The notes beneath the pieces were generated by a model that ran no database searches, was not told the origin of the DNA, and worked only from the letters and a program-made list of their open reading frames with translations. The translations under genes and the position numbers were made by a program. A stretch of DNA of 37,457 nt from Porticoccaceae bacterium (lineage in GTDB: Bacteria; Pseudomonadota; Gammaproteobacteria; Pseudomonadales; Porticoccaceae): positions 1-37,457 of the forward strand of contig JABJOY010000005.1 of NCBI GenBank assembly GCA_018664075.1, given 5' to 3'. Numbering within the stretch: the first letter of the stretch is position 1; each line of letters opens with the position of its first letter. Below, in pieces: positions 17,696 through 26,796 of this stretch.

Positions 17696-18022
17696 ATGTT
17701 ATTTATTTCAAGTGCTTATGCTCAGTCAGCCGGTGCTCAGGAAGCAAACCCAATGGTCACTCTGGTGATGTTTGGTGGCCTGTTTTTGTTTATGTACTTT
17801 TTAATTATTCGCCCACAGCGCAAGCGTCAAAAAGAGCACACAGATCTGGTGAGTGCACTGGGCAAAGGTGATGAAGTGGTAATGACCAGTGGTATGCTCG
17901 GCAAAATCACCAAGATTGAAGGCGACTATGTAGTGCTTGAAGTCAATAACAACCTTGAGCTTAAGTTCCAGAAAGTGGCAGTGCATGCGGTACTTCCAAA
18001 AGGCACTATCAAGGCTATCTAG
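17696..18022 (+). CDS. yajC: YajC, Sec translocase accessory subunit
   Basis: Single-pass inner-membrane protein that associates with SecDF in protein export. The 108-residue sequence has a short N-terminal segment ending SAYAQ, a transmembrane helix at about residues 21-39, the family signature FLIIRPQRKRQKEH directly after it, and a cytosolic beta domain (KGDEVVMTSGMLGKI). Length matches E. coli YajC (110). The neighbours do not match: the normal order is tgt-yajC-secD-secF, but here it lies between bcp and a PLP enzyme with no secD or secF in the window. Confidence 0.93.
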   Translation: MLFISSAYAQSAGAQEANPMVTLVMFGGLFLFMYFLIIRPQRKRQKEHTDLVSALGKGDEVVMTSGMLGKITKIEGDYVVLEVNNNLELKFQKVAVHAVLPKGTIKAI

Positions 18023-18050
18023 TCTGAGCAGATTTGCTCCGGTCATTTCG

Positions 18051-19043
18051 ATGGTTAACTACCCAGAACGTCTGAGTTTAGCGCAGACACCGACTCCACT
18101 GCTGCCTCTGGCGCGTCTGTCAAAGCAGCTGGGTGGGCCCAGACTCTGGGTCAAGCGGGATGACTTAACTGGCTCGGCCAGTTCTGGCAACAAGGTGCGC
18201 AAACTCGAGTTTCTCTTGGCCGAGGCCGTGGCTCAGGGTTGCGACACCATTATCACTTCCGGCGGGGTTCAGTCTAACCACTGTCGTGCTGTTGCTGTTT
18301 TGGGTGCTCAGCTGGGGCTTAAAGTACATCTGTTACTGCGCTCTGATATCCCCCCCGAGCCTGTGGGCAATCTGTTTCTCGATCAACTGGCCGGTGCGAC
18401 TATCAGTCATTACAGCGTTGCCCAGTTCCGTGATCTGGATGGGCTGTTTCAGCATTGGGTTGACCATTATCAGCAGCAGGGTCGCAAGTCCTATTCTATT
18501 CCTACCGGTGGCAGCAATGGCACTGGAACCTGGGGCTATATAGCTGCGGCTGAAGAGCTGGCTGCTGACTTTGCCGCTGAAAATATAGATCCCTACGCCG
18601 TGGTTCATGCCACTGGTTCTGGCGGTACTCAGGCGGGACTGATACTGGGGTTTTATCTGCATCAGGTGGACTGCAAGGTGATTAGCTACGCAGTCTGTGA
18701 TGACGAGGCCTACTTTGCCGCTAAGGTGAGCGATGATTTAACCCAGTGGCAGAGCAAATATTCGCCCCACACAGACCTGTCTGCTCTGGTACCTCACACC
18801 AATGCTGGCTATGTGGGTCCTGCCTATGGGGTTGCGCCGCCAGAGGTGTTGGATACGATTAAATATGTCGCTGCCCTAGAGGGGCTTATTCTCGACCCTG
18901 TATACACTGGCAAAGCTTTCCATGGCTTAATAGAAGATATTAAAAAAGGTGTCTTTGCTGAGCAGCATGACCGGGATATTGTGTTTTTGCACACCGGCGG
19001 TATTTTTGGCTTATTCGCCCAACAACAGAAAATGGGTTACTAG
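18051..19043 (+). CDS. D-cysteine desulfhydrase / ACC deaminase-family PLP enzyme
   Basis: Fold-type II PLP enzyme of 330 residues. The cofactor lysine lies in SSGNKVRKLEF (Lys48), the ITSGGVQSNHCRA loop binds substrate, and ATGSGGTQAGL holds the PLP phosphate. The sequence fits DcyD-type D-cysteine desulfhydrases, which release pyruvate, ammonia and sulfide, better than true ACC deaminases. Substrate residues cannot be settled by eye. The open frame runs upstream to 17937 within yajC, but the homologous region begins at ATG 18051 (NYPERLSLAQTPTPL). It is followed 20 bases later by the AGCS symporter, suggesting uptake and breakdown of a small, possibly D-, amino acid. Confidence 0.82.
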   Translation: MVNYPERLSLAQTPTPLLPLARLSKQLGGPRLWVKRDDLTGSASSGNKVRKLEFLLAEAVAQGCDTIITSGGVQSNHCRAVAVLGAQLGLKVHLLLRSDIPPEPVGNLFLDQLAGATISHYSVAQFRDLDGLFQHWVDHYQQQGRKSYSIPTGGSNGTGTWGYIAAAEELAADFAAENIDPYAVVHATGSGGTQAGLILGFYLHQVDCKVISYAVCDDEAYFAAKVSDDLTQWQSKYSPHTDLSALVPHTNAGYVGPAYGVAPPEVLDTIKYVAALEGLILDPVYTGKAFHGLIEDIKKGVFAEQHDRDIVFLHTGGIFGLFAQQQKMGY

Positions 19044-19063
19044 AAAAATAATAAGAGGTAGGT

Positions 19064-20422
19064 ATGTTTGAACAGCTGGTTTTAACGGTTTATGGCATTG
19101 TCTGGGGGCCAGTGATGCTGCTCCTGCTATTGGGCACTGGTATCTTTTTAACCATAGGCCTGAAAGGGATGACCATCCGCCGTATCCCCTATGCTTTTAA
19201 GCAGCTACTAAAAGGCCGAAAAGGCTCTGGTGAAGGGGAAGTCAGTCCGTTTAATGCATTGATGACCTCGCTCTCATCCACAGTGGGTACAGGTAATATT
19301 GCCGGCGTGGCCACAGCGATTACTCTGGGCGGACCTGGGGCGCTGTTCTGGATGTGGTGCACAGCACTGGTCGGCATGGCCACTAAATTTGCCGAGGCGG
19401 TACTGGCGGTCAACTATCGTGAAACCGATAGCCTAGGTAAAAAGGTCGGCGGACCCATGTACTACATTAAAAATGGTCTGGGTAATAACTGGAAGTGGCT
19501 GGGCATTCTGTTTGCTATCTTTGGCTCCCTGGCCGGTTTTGGCCTGGCTAACACGGTACAGTCCCATGAGGTTTCCCGGGTGCTGGCAGAAAACTATCAT
19601 ATTCCCTCCCACTACAGCGGCCTGGTAATGGCATTACTGGTGGGCATGGTGTTGCTGGGAGGCATCAAACGTATTGCCTCGGTAGCAGGCAAGCTGGTGC
19701 CATTGATGACCATTGTCTATGTGATTTCTACTTTCCTCCTTCTGCTGAGTTTTTATGAAGCTATCCCTGGCGCCATTGCCCTGATTGTCGACAGTGCCTT
19801 CAATGGTACCGCGGCTACTGGCGGTTTTGCCGGAGCGGCAATGATTGCTGGTTTGAGAGCTGGTGTGGCACGAGGTATTTTTTCCAATGAATCTGGCCTT
19901 GGCTCTGCGCCTATTGCCCATGCAGCGGCGGAGACTGATAGTCCAGTGCGGCAGGGCACCATTGCCATGCTGGGTACATTTATCGATACCCTGGTTATTT
20001 GCACCATGACTGGTCTGGTGCTGGTGGCGTCCGGGGCCTGGAGTGGCGATCTGGTTGGGGCCAATATGACACGCAGTGTATTTACTGAGGGTCTGCCTTT
20101 TGGCGACACCATATTCACATTGTCACTGGTGCTATTTGCCTTTACCACTATGCTTGGCTGGAGCTACTACGGTGAGCGCTGTGCCGAGTTCTTGCTAGGC
20201 CCCAAAGTGATTACGCCGTTTAGAATTCTGTGGGTGGTGGGTATCTATACTGGTACTCAGATGGAAGGTGGGATTGTGTGGAAACTGGCGGATATCCTCA
20301 ATGGCATGATGGCATTCCCCAACTTGATTGCGCTGCTGTTCCTTTCGCCAGTTGTATTTGCTCTGACCAAGGAGTATTTTGCTGACGAAGAGGACGCGGC
20401 GGTTGCTGCAAAAGAGAGCTAA
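19064..20422 (+). CDS. Sodium:alanine/glycine symporter (AGCS family)
   Basis: Inner-membrane transporter for alanine or glycine driven by sodium, about ten to eleven transmembrane helices in 452 residues. Family hallmarks are SSTVGTGNIAGVATAITLGGPG (split here across residues near 70-90), the KFAEAVLAVNYRE segment and IFSNESGLGSAPIAHAAAETD in the middle. The C-terminus is hydrophilic and acidic. GAGGTAGG-like AAGAGGT precedes the ATG. Some AGCS proteins accept both L- and D-alanine, which would fit the upstream DcyD-like enzyme. Substrate assignment beyond small neutral amino acids is not possible here. Confidence 0.93.
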   Translation: MFEQLVLTVYGIVWGPVMLLLLLGTGIFLTIGLKGMTIRRIPYAFKQLLKGRKGSGEGEVSPFNALMTSLSSTVGTGNIAGVATAITLGGPGALFWMWCTALVGMATKFAEAVLAVNYRETDSLGKKVGGPMYYIKNGLGNNWKWLGILFAIFGSLAGFGLANTVQSHEVSRVLAENYHIPSHYSGLVMALLVGMVLLGGIKRIASVAGKLVPLMTIVYVISTFLLLLSFYEAIPGAIALIVDSAFNGTAATGGFAGAAMIAGLRAGVARGIFSNESGLGSAPIAHAAAETDSPVRQGTIAMLGTFIDTLVICTMTGLVLVASGAWSGDLVGANMTRSVFTEGLPFGDTIFTLSLVLFAFTTMLGWSYYGERCAEFLLGPKVITPFRILWVVGIYTGTQMEGGIVWKLADILNGMMAFPNLIALLFLSPVVFALTKEYFADEEDAAVAAKES

Positions 20423-20427
20423 ACCCC

Positions 20428-21351
20428 ATGGCTAAAAAAAGTGCTGGGCCAAAATTAGTTATAGCCATATCGAGCACCGCATTGTTCGATATGCGCGAGA
20501 GCCATAGCATCTTTGAAAATGAGGGTGTGGCTGCCTATGCCCAATATCAGCGAGAGCATGAGGACGATATTCTTGAACCGGGCGAAGCCTTTCCCCTGGC
20601 CTCCAAATTACTGCGTATTAATGAGAAGCTCGGCGGTGAGCCCAGCGTAGAAATTATTCTACTGTCGCGAAATTCTGCGGACACCGGTTTGCGGGTATTT
20701 AACTCCATTGCCCATCATGGGCTGAACATTTCCCGCGCTGCTTTCTCCGGGGGCAACAGTCCCTATAGATATGTATCTGCATTTGCCTGCCACCTGTTTC
20801 TGTCCACCCATGCAGAAGATGTGCGCAGTGCCCTGGACAGTGGCATGGCGGCAGCTACTCTGTTGCCATCCCAGAGTGGCCCCAGTCAGTCTGATGAGCT
20901 GCGCTTTGCCTTTGATGGGGATGCTGTGCTGTTTTCAGATGCCTCGGAGCGGATCTTTAAGGAGCGCGGACTGGATGCGTTTACTGAGAATGAGAAAGCG
21001 TCGGCCCACGAGCCCATGGATCCGGGCCCCTTTAAAGACTTTCTTCAGGCACTGCATGCGCTGCAGTCAGAATTTCCCGACGGGGACTGTCCGATTCGAA
21101 CCGCACTGGTGACCGCCAGAGCTGCACCTGCCCATGAGCGGGTGGTGCGCACATTGCGGGAATGGGATATCCGTATTGACGAAAGCCTATTTCTCGGCGG
21201 CCTTAGCAAAGGAGATTTTCTGGATTCCTTTGGTGCAGATGTATTCTTTGATGATCAGCAGATGCACTGCACCAATGCCAGCGAATATGTGGCAACCGGC
21301 CACGTGCCCCATGGTGTTGCCAATGAGGTCAAGCCAGAGTCGGGATCCTGA
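20428..21351 (+). CDS. Cytosolic 5'-nucleotidase (NT5C1 family)
   Basis: Predicted 5'-nucleotidase of the PF06189 family, which dephosphorylates nucleoside monophosphates. The 307-residue protein begins LVIAISSTALFDM, with the aspartate before MRESHSIF. It continues with EIILLSRNSADTGLRVFNSI and a HAD-like segment FDGDAVLFSD in the middle, then FFDDQQMHC near the end. The family is close to mammalian cytosolic NT5C1A/B and is found in many gammaproteobacteria. It starts 5 bases after the symporter stop, so it is co-transcribed with it, and its stop overlaps closely with the next small gene. Confidence 0.85.
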   Translation: MAKKSAGPKLVIAISSTALFDMRESHSIFENEGVAAYAQYQREHEDDILEPGEAFPLASKLLRINEKLGGEPSVEIILLSRNSADTGLRVFNSIAHHGLNISRAAFSGGNSPYRYVSAFACHLFLSTHAEDVRSALDSGMAAATLLPSQSGPSQSDELRFAFDGDAVLFSDASERIFKERGLDAFTENEKASAHEPMDPGPFKDFLQALHALQSEFPDGDCPIRTALVTARAAPAHERVVRTLREWDIRIDESLFLGGLSKGDFLDSFGADVFFDDQQMHCTNASEYVATGHVPHGVANEVKPESGS

Positions 21352-21353
21352 TC

Positions 21354-21599
21354 TTGATTAGATCGAAAAAGTTTCAGGGTCTGTCAGACCAACAGATTAT
21401 GGATCGTTACCTGGATGACCCAAAAGGTGAGGCGCTGTATTTTCTAAATATAGAAATTGAACAGCGGGGTCTGGAGGAAAGGGCGGCCATCGACGCCAGG
21501 CAGCAACAAAAGAAGTCCCGCCACTCGTTTCTGTATTATTTATTCTATGTGTTTTTATTCGCTATGTTTTTGGGCCGCTTTGGCAAGGACCTGCTCTGA
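21354..21599 (+). CDS. Small hypothetical membrane protein
   Basis: An 81-residue protein with no family I recognise. Residues 1-50 are hydrophilic and charged (LSDQQIMDRYLDDPKGEALYFL, then an EQRGLEERAAIDARQQQ helix). Residues about 56-75 form one transmembrane segment (FLYYLFYVFLFAMFLGRF) with a short basic end. It therefore looks like a tail-anchored cytosolic protein. The start is uncertain: TTG 21354 lies 2 bases after the 5'-nucleotidase stop, and an internal ATG at 21399 would leave only the second half. Coding character and close spacing suggest it is real, but it could be co-transcribed without functional linkage. Confidence 0.55.
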   Translation: MIRSKKFQGLSDQQIMDRYLDDPKGEALYFLNIEIEQRGLEERAAIDARQQQKKSRHSFLYYLFYVFLFAMFLGRFGKDLL

Positions 21600-21615
21600 T
21601 ACTCAGTTCTGAAGC

Positions 21616-22404
21616 TTAAAAAACAGCAAATTTAATGCCCATTCCCAACAGCATGGTTGCAATAGTGGTCTGCAGTAACTTGCCCGGCAGTCTGGACGCC
21701 ATTGCCGTGCCCAGATGAATAGCCGGCAGAGAGCCCAACAGCAGACAGCCAAGCAGCATAAAGTCGACATTGCCCAGCAGCAGGAAGTGAGCCAGACCAG
21801 CAATCAGGGTTAAGGGCACGGCGTGGGAGATATCTGTGCCTATGATTTGCAGTGCTGGCATTCGCGGGTACAGCACCATTAAGATTGCGGCACAGAATGC
21901 ACCTGCACCTACAGATGACAATGTGACAAATACCCCCAGAAACAAGCCTGCGCAGAATACAACTGCATCACTGTGTCGCTGGATAAACTGACTGGCGGCA
22001 CTGGTTTGCTGGTCAGATCGGGATTTAAGCCGACCATTAAGCAGAATAACCGTGGCGGTCAGTACCAGCATGACGCCGAGACTGCGTGTGAGGATGGTCT
22101 GATACTCTGCGGAGTCGACAAACACGGTCTTGAGTAACTGGGCGGTGATAATCGAGGCGGGTAGGCTGCCAGCGGCAAGATAGCCCACGGTGCGCCACTG
22201 TACCGTCTTCTGTCTGGCATGGGCGGCCATGCCGCCAGCTTTGGTAATGGCTGCATAGAGCAGGTCTGTGCCTATGGCCACGTTGTAGGGAAAGCCAAAC
22301 AGGATTAACAGTGGCGTCATCAGTGAGCCGCCGCCGACGCCAGTTAAGCCTATGGCCAGTCCTACTGCCGCGCCTGCAGCAATATAAAATAAAATATCAA
22401 TCAC
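21616..22404 (-). CDS. TSUP-family permease (TauE/SafE)
   Basis: Membrane protein of about eight helices from the TauE/SafE (PF01925) family, whose members move sulfite, sulfonates or other organic anions. The family glycine motif GLTGVGGGSLMTPLL lies in the first helix pair and its repeat TLSSVGAGAFCAAIL in the second half. Two starts are possible: GTG 22404 (262 residues, beginning at the first helix) and TTG 22446 (276 residues). The shorter matches the family's usual N-terminus. It is divergent from cysB across a short AT-rich gap, so a sulfur-related substrate and CysB control are plausible but unproven. Confidence 0.85.
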   Translation of the reverse strand: MIDILFYIAAGAAVGLAIGLTGVGGGSLMTPLLILFGFPYNVAIGTDLLYAAITKAGGMAAHARQKTVQWRTVGYLAAGSLPASIITAQLLKTVFVDSAEYQTILTRSLGVMLVLTATVILLNGRLKSRSDQQTSAASQFIQRHSDAVVFCAGLFLGVFVTLSSVGAGAFCAAILMVLYPRMPALQIIGTDISHAVPLTLIAGLAHFLLLGNVDFMLLGCLLLGSLPAIHLGTAMASRLPGKLLQTTIATMLLGMGIKFAVF

Positions 22405-22454
22405 AATATGGGGGTTACCAAGAAAACCAGACCAGCACTGTAGCAATGGTTTTC

Positions 22455-22471
22455 TATTCTAAGAAGGAATA
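22455..22471. promoter_or_regulatory. Inverted repeat in the TSUP-cysB divergent gap
   Basis: TATTC-N7-GAATA lies between the TSUP gene and cysB. The dyad contains the T-N11-A layout used by LysR-type regulators. CysB binds loosely conserved AT-rich sites and controls its own gene, so this is a candidate operator only. Confidence 0.3.
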
Positions 22472-22521
22472 AATTTGTATATTTTTATGCCTTTAGAGTA
22501 TATTTAGATTATTGGTATTGA

Positions 22522-23508
<987 letters not shown>

Positions 23509-23844
23509 CTAGATAAAGTCCAGATCAGGATTGTCATTTATGATTTCCTGCAGTTCTTCGTCTTCACTGGTCTCGGCATTTAACACCTCTTTTACAAACT
23601 TGAAGTACACGGTGTAAATTTCGACTGCGCCGGAATCCTGCTCAACAATAAAAAATGGCGCACGATCAACATTATGCTGTGCTGCCAGAAGCATGCCAGC
23701 TGAGGCTGGGTCCGCTTCGTCGGCAATCACAATCTGGTCAATCCGCTCAAGCTGTCCCGCCTGTTGCATCTTTTGTTCCACCTCTGCGCATTTTTTGCAG
23801 GGGGCCCCGTCGGCGAACAGCTTTTTTACCATGGTAATTTTCAT
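23509..23844 (-). CDS. Small CxxC thioredoxin-like protein downstream of cysH
   Basis: A 111-residue protein with a thioredoxin/glutaredoxin-like start: a beta strand (MKITMVKKLF), then APCKKC with Cys16 and Cys19 at the head of a helix, and a later APFFIVEQ strand whose Ala-Pro pair resembles the cis-proline element. The tail is strongly acidic. The start ATG 23844 lies two bases after the cysH stop, so it is co-transcribed and probably translationally coupled. APS reductases need a dithiol donor; this protein may serve that role, but that is inference from linkage. As I recall, a small gene holds the same place between cysB and cysH in Pseudomonas aeruginosa. I do not know an established name. 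Confidence 0.75.
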   Translation of the reverse strand: MKITMVKKLFADGAPCKKCAEVEQKMQQAGQLERIDQIVIADEADPASAGMLLAAQHNVDRAPFFIVEQDSGAVEIYTVYFKFVKEVLNAETSEDEELQEIINDNPDLDFI

Positions 23845-23846
23845 GG

Positions 23847-24581
23847 TTATTTGTCTATATTGACCGCGTGAAGACCACATTCTTTCTTGGTGGCTTCCTC
23901 CCACCACCAGCGGCCTTCGCGCTCGTGCTGGCCGGGACCAGTAGGGCGAGTGCAGGGTTCGCAGCCTATGCTGATAAAGCCGCGGTCATGTAGCTCGTTA
24001 TAGGGCACATTGTTGGCACGGATATAGTCCCAGACCTGCTGCGATGTCCAGTTGGCCAGAGGGTTGTATTTGGTTAGCTGGTCATCCGGGCGAGCAAAGG
24101 CCTTGTCGTCCTGTATAACCGGAACGGCAGCTCTGGTGCCTGGGCTCTGATCGCGGCGCTGACCGGTAATCCAGGCATCTACAGTAAGAAGCTGTTTGCG
24201 CAATGGGGCGATTTTGCGAATGCCACAGCACTCTTTGTGATCATCTTCATAGAAACTAAACAGGCCTTTTTCCTTAACTAGAGCTTCGACTCTGGCGCCT
24301 TCAGGCATGACCACATCAATCTTGACGTCGTAATGCTTACGCACCTTTTCAATAAACTGATAAGTCTCAGCATGCAGTCGTCCTGTATCCAGAGAAAAGA
24401 TCTGTAGGTCAGGACGAATCTTATGGGCCATATCAATCAGCACCACATCTTCAGCCCCGCTAAATGAGATGGCGATATTGTTATGGCTCTCCAGCGCATG
24501 GCGCAGAATTTCCTGGGGTGACTGGGTGGACAGGGTAAGATCGATATCTGCGAGATTGATCGTAGATGCTGGATTGCTCAT
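23847..24581 (-). CDS. cysH: Assimilatory adenylylsulfate (APS) reductase
   Basis: Reduces activated sulfate to sulfite. The 244-residue enzyme has the PP-loop-like SFSGAED (39-45). The cysteine set ECCG (Cys118, Cys119) and GCEPC (Cys207, Cys210) ligates a 4Fe-4S cluster, which marks the APS-using class, in contrast to the cluster-free PAPS reductase of E. coli. The catalytic cysteine is in the C-terminal KKECGLH (Cys235). An upstream in-frame start at 24662 would add 27 residues with no family match; ATG 24581 is chosen. A thioredoxin-like CxxC gene follows after two bases, and thrH is divergent. Confidence 0.94.
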   Translation of the reverse strand: MSNPASTINLADIDLTLSTQSPQEILRHALESHNNIAISFSGAEDVVLIDMAHKIRPDLQIFSLDTGRLHAETYQFIEKVRKHYDVKIDVVMPEGARVEALVKEKGLFSFYEDDHKECCGIRKIAPLRKQLLTVDAWITGQRRDQSPGTRAAVPVIQDDKAFARPDDQLTKYNPLANWTSQQVWDYIRANNVPYNELHDRGFISIGCEPCTRPTGPGQHEREGRWWWEEATKKECGLHAVNIDK

Positions 24582-24798
24582 TGCTGGTACTCTAATTTGT
24601 CGAATTGATAAGTGGTTGATCGGCAGGCATTGCAAAGTTTGACCGCGCTGTTTGGCACGCACTATAACAAAACCCCGACCTCGGGAATAAGAATTAGGCG
24701 CTATAGTCTTATAACTTTTAGCTTTGCTCCAAGTTCAATTGCGGACTGCAGCTTATTTGCGTAGAGTGCAGATAGTATTTTTTTGTTGGGGAAATTTT

Positions 24799-25416
24799 GT
24801 GGAAATTGCATGTTTAGACCTTGAGGGTGTTCTGGTTCCGGAGATCTGGATCGCCTTTGCTGAAAAGACTGGTATAGAAGAGCTTAGGAAGACCACCAGA
24901 GATGAGCCAGATTATGATGTACTAATGAATTATCGGCTGGACATTCTGCGTCGGGAGGGTCTTGGCCTAAACGAAATTCAAGAGGTTATTGCCACATTAA
25001 AGCCACTGGACGGTGCTGTTGAGTTTGTTGACTGGCTGAGAGAGCGTTTTCAGGTGGTTATCCTGTCAGATACCTTTTATGAGTTCGCCAGTCCGTTGAT
25101 GGCCCAGTTGGGTTATCCCACATTGCTCTGCCACCGACTTGAGTCTGATGATCAAGGGCGGGTGACTAATTACCGTCTGCGTCAAGCCAATCCAAAAAGA
25201 CAGGCCATCGTCGCCTTTAAAAGCATCTATTATAGAACTATAGCTGCAGGGGATTCGTATAATGATACGACCATGTTAGCTGAGGCGGACGCTGGGATTC
25301 TGTTCCATGCGCCGCAGAATGTTATCGAGGAATTCCCGCAGTTCCCGGCAGTCCAGAGCTTTGCTGAGTTGAAACAGGAATTTATTTATGCCAGCAACAG
25401 GTCTCTGAGTCTTTAG
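24799..25416 (+). CDS. thrH: Phosphoserine phosphatase / homoserine phosphotransferase ThrH
   Basis: HAD-family enzyme that dephosphorylates phosphoserine and can transfer phosphate to homoserine, linking serine and threonine synthesis. The 205-residue protein begins EIACLDLEGVLVPEIW with nucleophile Asp7 and is very similar to P. aeruginosa ThrH throughout, including AAGDSYNDTTML and the SRSLSL end. That match fixes the start at GTG 24799 (GGGGA ten bases upstream), not at an in-frame earlier start at 24724. The cysB-cysH-thrH neighbourhood is also known in Pseudomonas; serine is the carbon precursor of cysteine, which gives the grouping metabolic sense. Confidence 0.94.
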   Translation: MEIACLDLEGVLVPEIWIAFAEKTGIEELRKTTRDEPDYDVLMNYRLDILRREGLGLNEIQEVIATLKPLDGAVEFVDWLRERFQVVILSDTFYEFASPLMAQLGYPTLLCHRLESDDQGRVTNYRLRQANPKRQAIVAFKSIYYRTIAAGDSYNDTTMLAEADAGILFHAPQNVIEEFPQFPAVQSFAELKQEFIYASNRSLSL

Positions 25417-25452
25417 TCTGGGCTCAATTACGAGGATTAACTCTTACTGATT

Positions 25453-26130
25453 ATGAATAGAAAAACATCCAGCGCCGATCGTATACGCGAGAAGAAAAAA
25501 CTCTTTCTGGATCGTGAACAGTCGATTATTGATGCTGCTCTGGAACTCTTCCTGGCGGAGGGTATTGATAGGGTCACTGTGTCGAAGATTGCTGCTGCGG
25601 TGGGCATAGGCAAGGGCACGGTCTACAAACATTTTTTAACTAAAAATGAAATTCTTCTGCGCATTATGATCGACTATGAGCGCAATATAACCAACTGTCT
25701 GGCGGCAGGCATTATCAAGGCTGAAAACGGGGACTCTGGTGCTGCGGCAAAGGGTTATTTTGAAGCCCGTCTGGCTCGCCCGGAGCTGGATCGTTTAGTG
25801 CAGCAGCTTGAAGTCCGGCTTGCCGATGCAGAGGATATTGCAGGGCAGATGGATGAGCTGCACGATATCAGACGCTCCAATGAAGAGTCGTTACATGGTT
25901 TGATGAGCGATCTTATCGGCAAAGATATCCTCGAAGACGTGCCGCCACATTTCCATTATCTGGCTTGCTGGGCCTTGGCACAGGGCGCTGTTGAACTGTG
26001 GTTCAACAAGAGTTGGAACTATCGCACCGATACCAAAGAGCTGATGGAGTTTATCTCGAATATTGGCGTTACCATGGGTAATCGAGGGCAGTATCACAAT
26101 GTGGATAGCAGCAAAGTCGGCGATCAATAA
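25453..26130 (+). CDS. TetR-family transcriptional regulator
   Basis: A 225-residue regulator. The TetR N-terminal DNA-binding domain lies at about residues 20-65: AALELFLAEGIDRVTVSKIAA, with the family pattern GKGTVYKHFLTKNEIL ending the helix-turn-helix. The C-terminal half is a helical ligand domain without recognisable effector residues. Its stop overlaps the start of the DUF1285 gene by one base. A TetR gene next to DUF1285 and near pilZ-tatD or the ETF genes is a known Pseudomonas arrangement, so a role in fatty acid or ETF-linked metabolism is possible but not shown by sequence. Confidence 0.9.
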   Translation: MNRKTSSADRIREKKKLFLDREQSIIDAALELFLAEGIDRVTVSKIAAAVGIGKGTVYKHFLTKNEILLRIMIDYERNITNCLAAGIIKAENGDSGAAAKGYFEARLARPELDRLVQQLEVRLADAEDIAGQMDELHDIRRSNEESLHGLMSDLIGKDILEDVPPHFHYLACWALAQGAVELWFNKSWNYRTDTKELMEFISNIGVTMGNRGQYHNVDSSKVGDQ

Positions 26131-26720
26131 TGACCAGTCCGGTCGCTTCCCTTAGCAGCCTTGAGCTGCTGTTTGCTGATCTTCTCGAGCAGCAACAGGA
26201 GTCATCGGCCAATCCCCCTGTGCATCTTTGGAATCCCGAGAAAAGCGGTGATATGGATATGCGTATCGATCGTGAAGGTCGCTGGATTCATGAGGGCGGT
26301 GAAATTAAGCGACAGGCATTGGTCAAATTGTTTTCCAGCATTATCAAGCGGGAAGGGGACAGTTACTTTCTGGTGACCCCGGTTGAAAAGTGGCAGATCA
26401 ATGTCGATGTGGCTCCTTTTTTTATTGTTGCAGCAAAGCTCGAGGTGCGGGGTTCCGAGCAGGCAGTTGTGTTGACCAGTTCTACAGGTGAGCAATTGGT
26501 AGTGGGCAAGAAAAATCCTCTCTGGGTAGACTATGATCAACAGGATCATCAACCCATTCCTCAGGTCACCCTGCGGGATAATTTGACCGCATTGATTAGC
26601 CGTTCGGTGTACTACCAGCTGATTGACTGGGGACAGATGGTTTCAGGGCCCAGTGGTGCGGATTTATTTTTGCACAGCATGGGTGAGCAGTTTTTGTTAG
26701 GGCATATGGAGGCGGACTGA
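26130..26720 (+). CDS. DUF1285 domain protein
   Basis: A 196-residue soluble protein of the DUF1285 family (PF06938), function unknown. Recognisable are VHLWNPEKSGDMDMRIDREGRW (continuous around residues 31-52), the IKRQALVKLFSSIIKREGDSYFLVTPVEKW core and the following VDVAPFF. No signal peptide, membrane helix or catalytic motif is evident. It overlaps the TetR gene by one base and so is expressed with it. A strong bidirectional terminator separates it from the convergent ETF-QO gene. Confidence 0.88.
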   Translation: MTSPVASLSSLELLFADLLEQQQESSANPPVHLWNPEKSGDMDMRIDREGRWIHEGGEIKRQALVKLFSSIIKREGDSYFLVTPVEKWQINVDVAPFFIVAAKLEVRGSEQAVVLTSSTGEQLVVGKKNPLWVDYDQQDHQPIPQVTLRDNLTALISRSVYYQLIDWGQMVSGPSGADLFLHSMGEQFLLGHMEAD

Positions 26721-26753
26721 GGACTCAGTTGAGGGCATAAACGGCGGGATATA

Positions 26754-26782
26754 AAAAAGGCGGTCGAGTTGACCGCCTTTTT
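26754..26782. terminator. Bidirectional terminator between DUF1285 gene and ETF-QO
   Basis: AAAAAGGCGGTC (26754-26765) pairs perfectly with GACCGCCTTTTT (26771-26782) around a GAGTT loop. The 12-bp stem has A-tract and T-tract on opposite sides, so it can end both convergent transcripts. Confidence 0.93.
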
Positions 26783-26796
26783 AATGTCCGAAAGAA

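Noticed and set aside
17937-18050. N-terminal extension of the DcyD-like enzyme
   Set aside because: It lies mostly within yajC in another frame; family similarity begins at 18051.
19753-20148. Minus-strand 131-codon open frame inside the symporter gene
   Set aside because: Shadow of the AGCS coding sequence; no ribosome site and biased composition.
24724-24798. N-terminal extension of ThrH
   Set aside because: ThrH homologues begin at MEIACLDLEG, which corresponds to GTG 24799 with a ribosome site.
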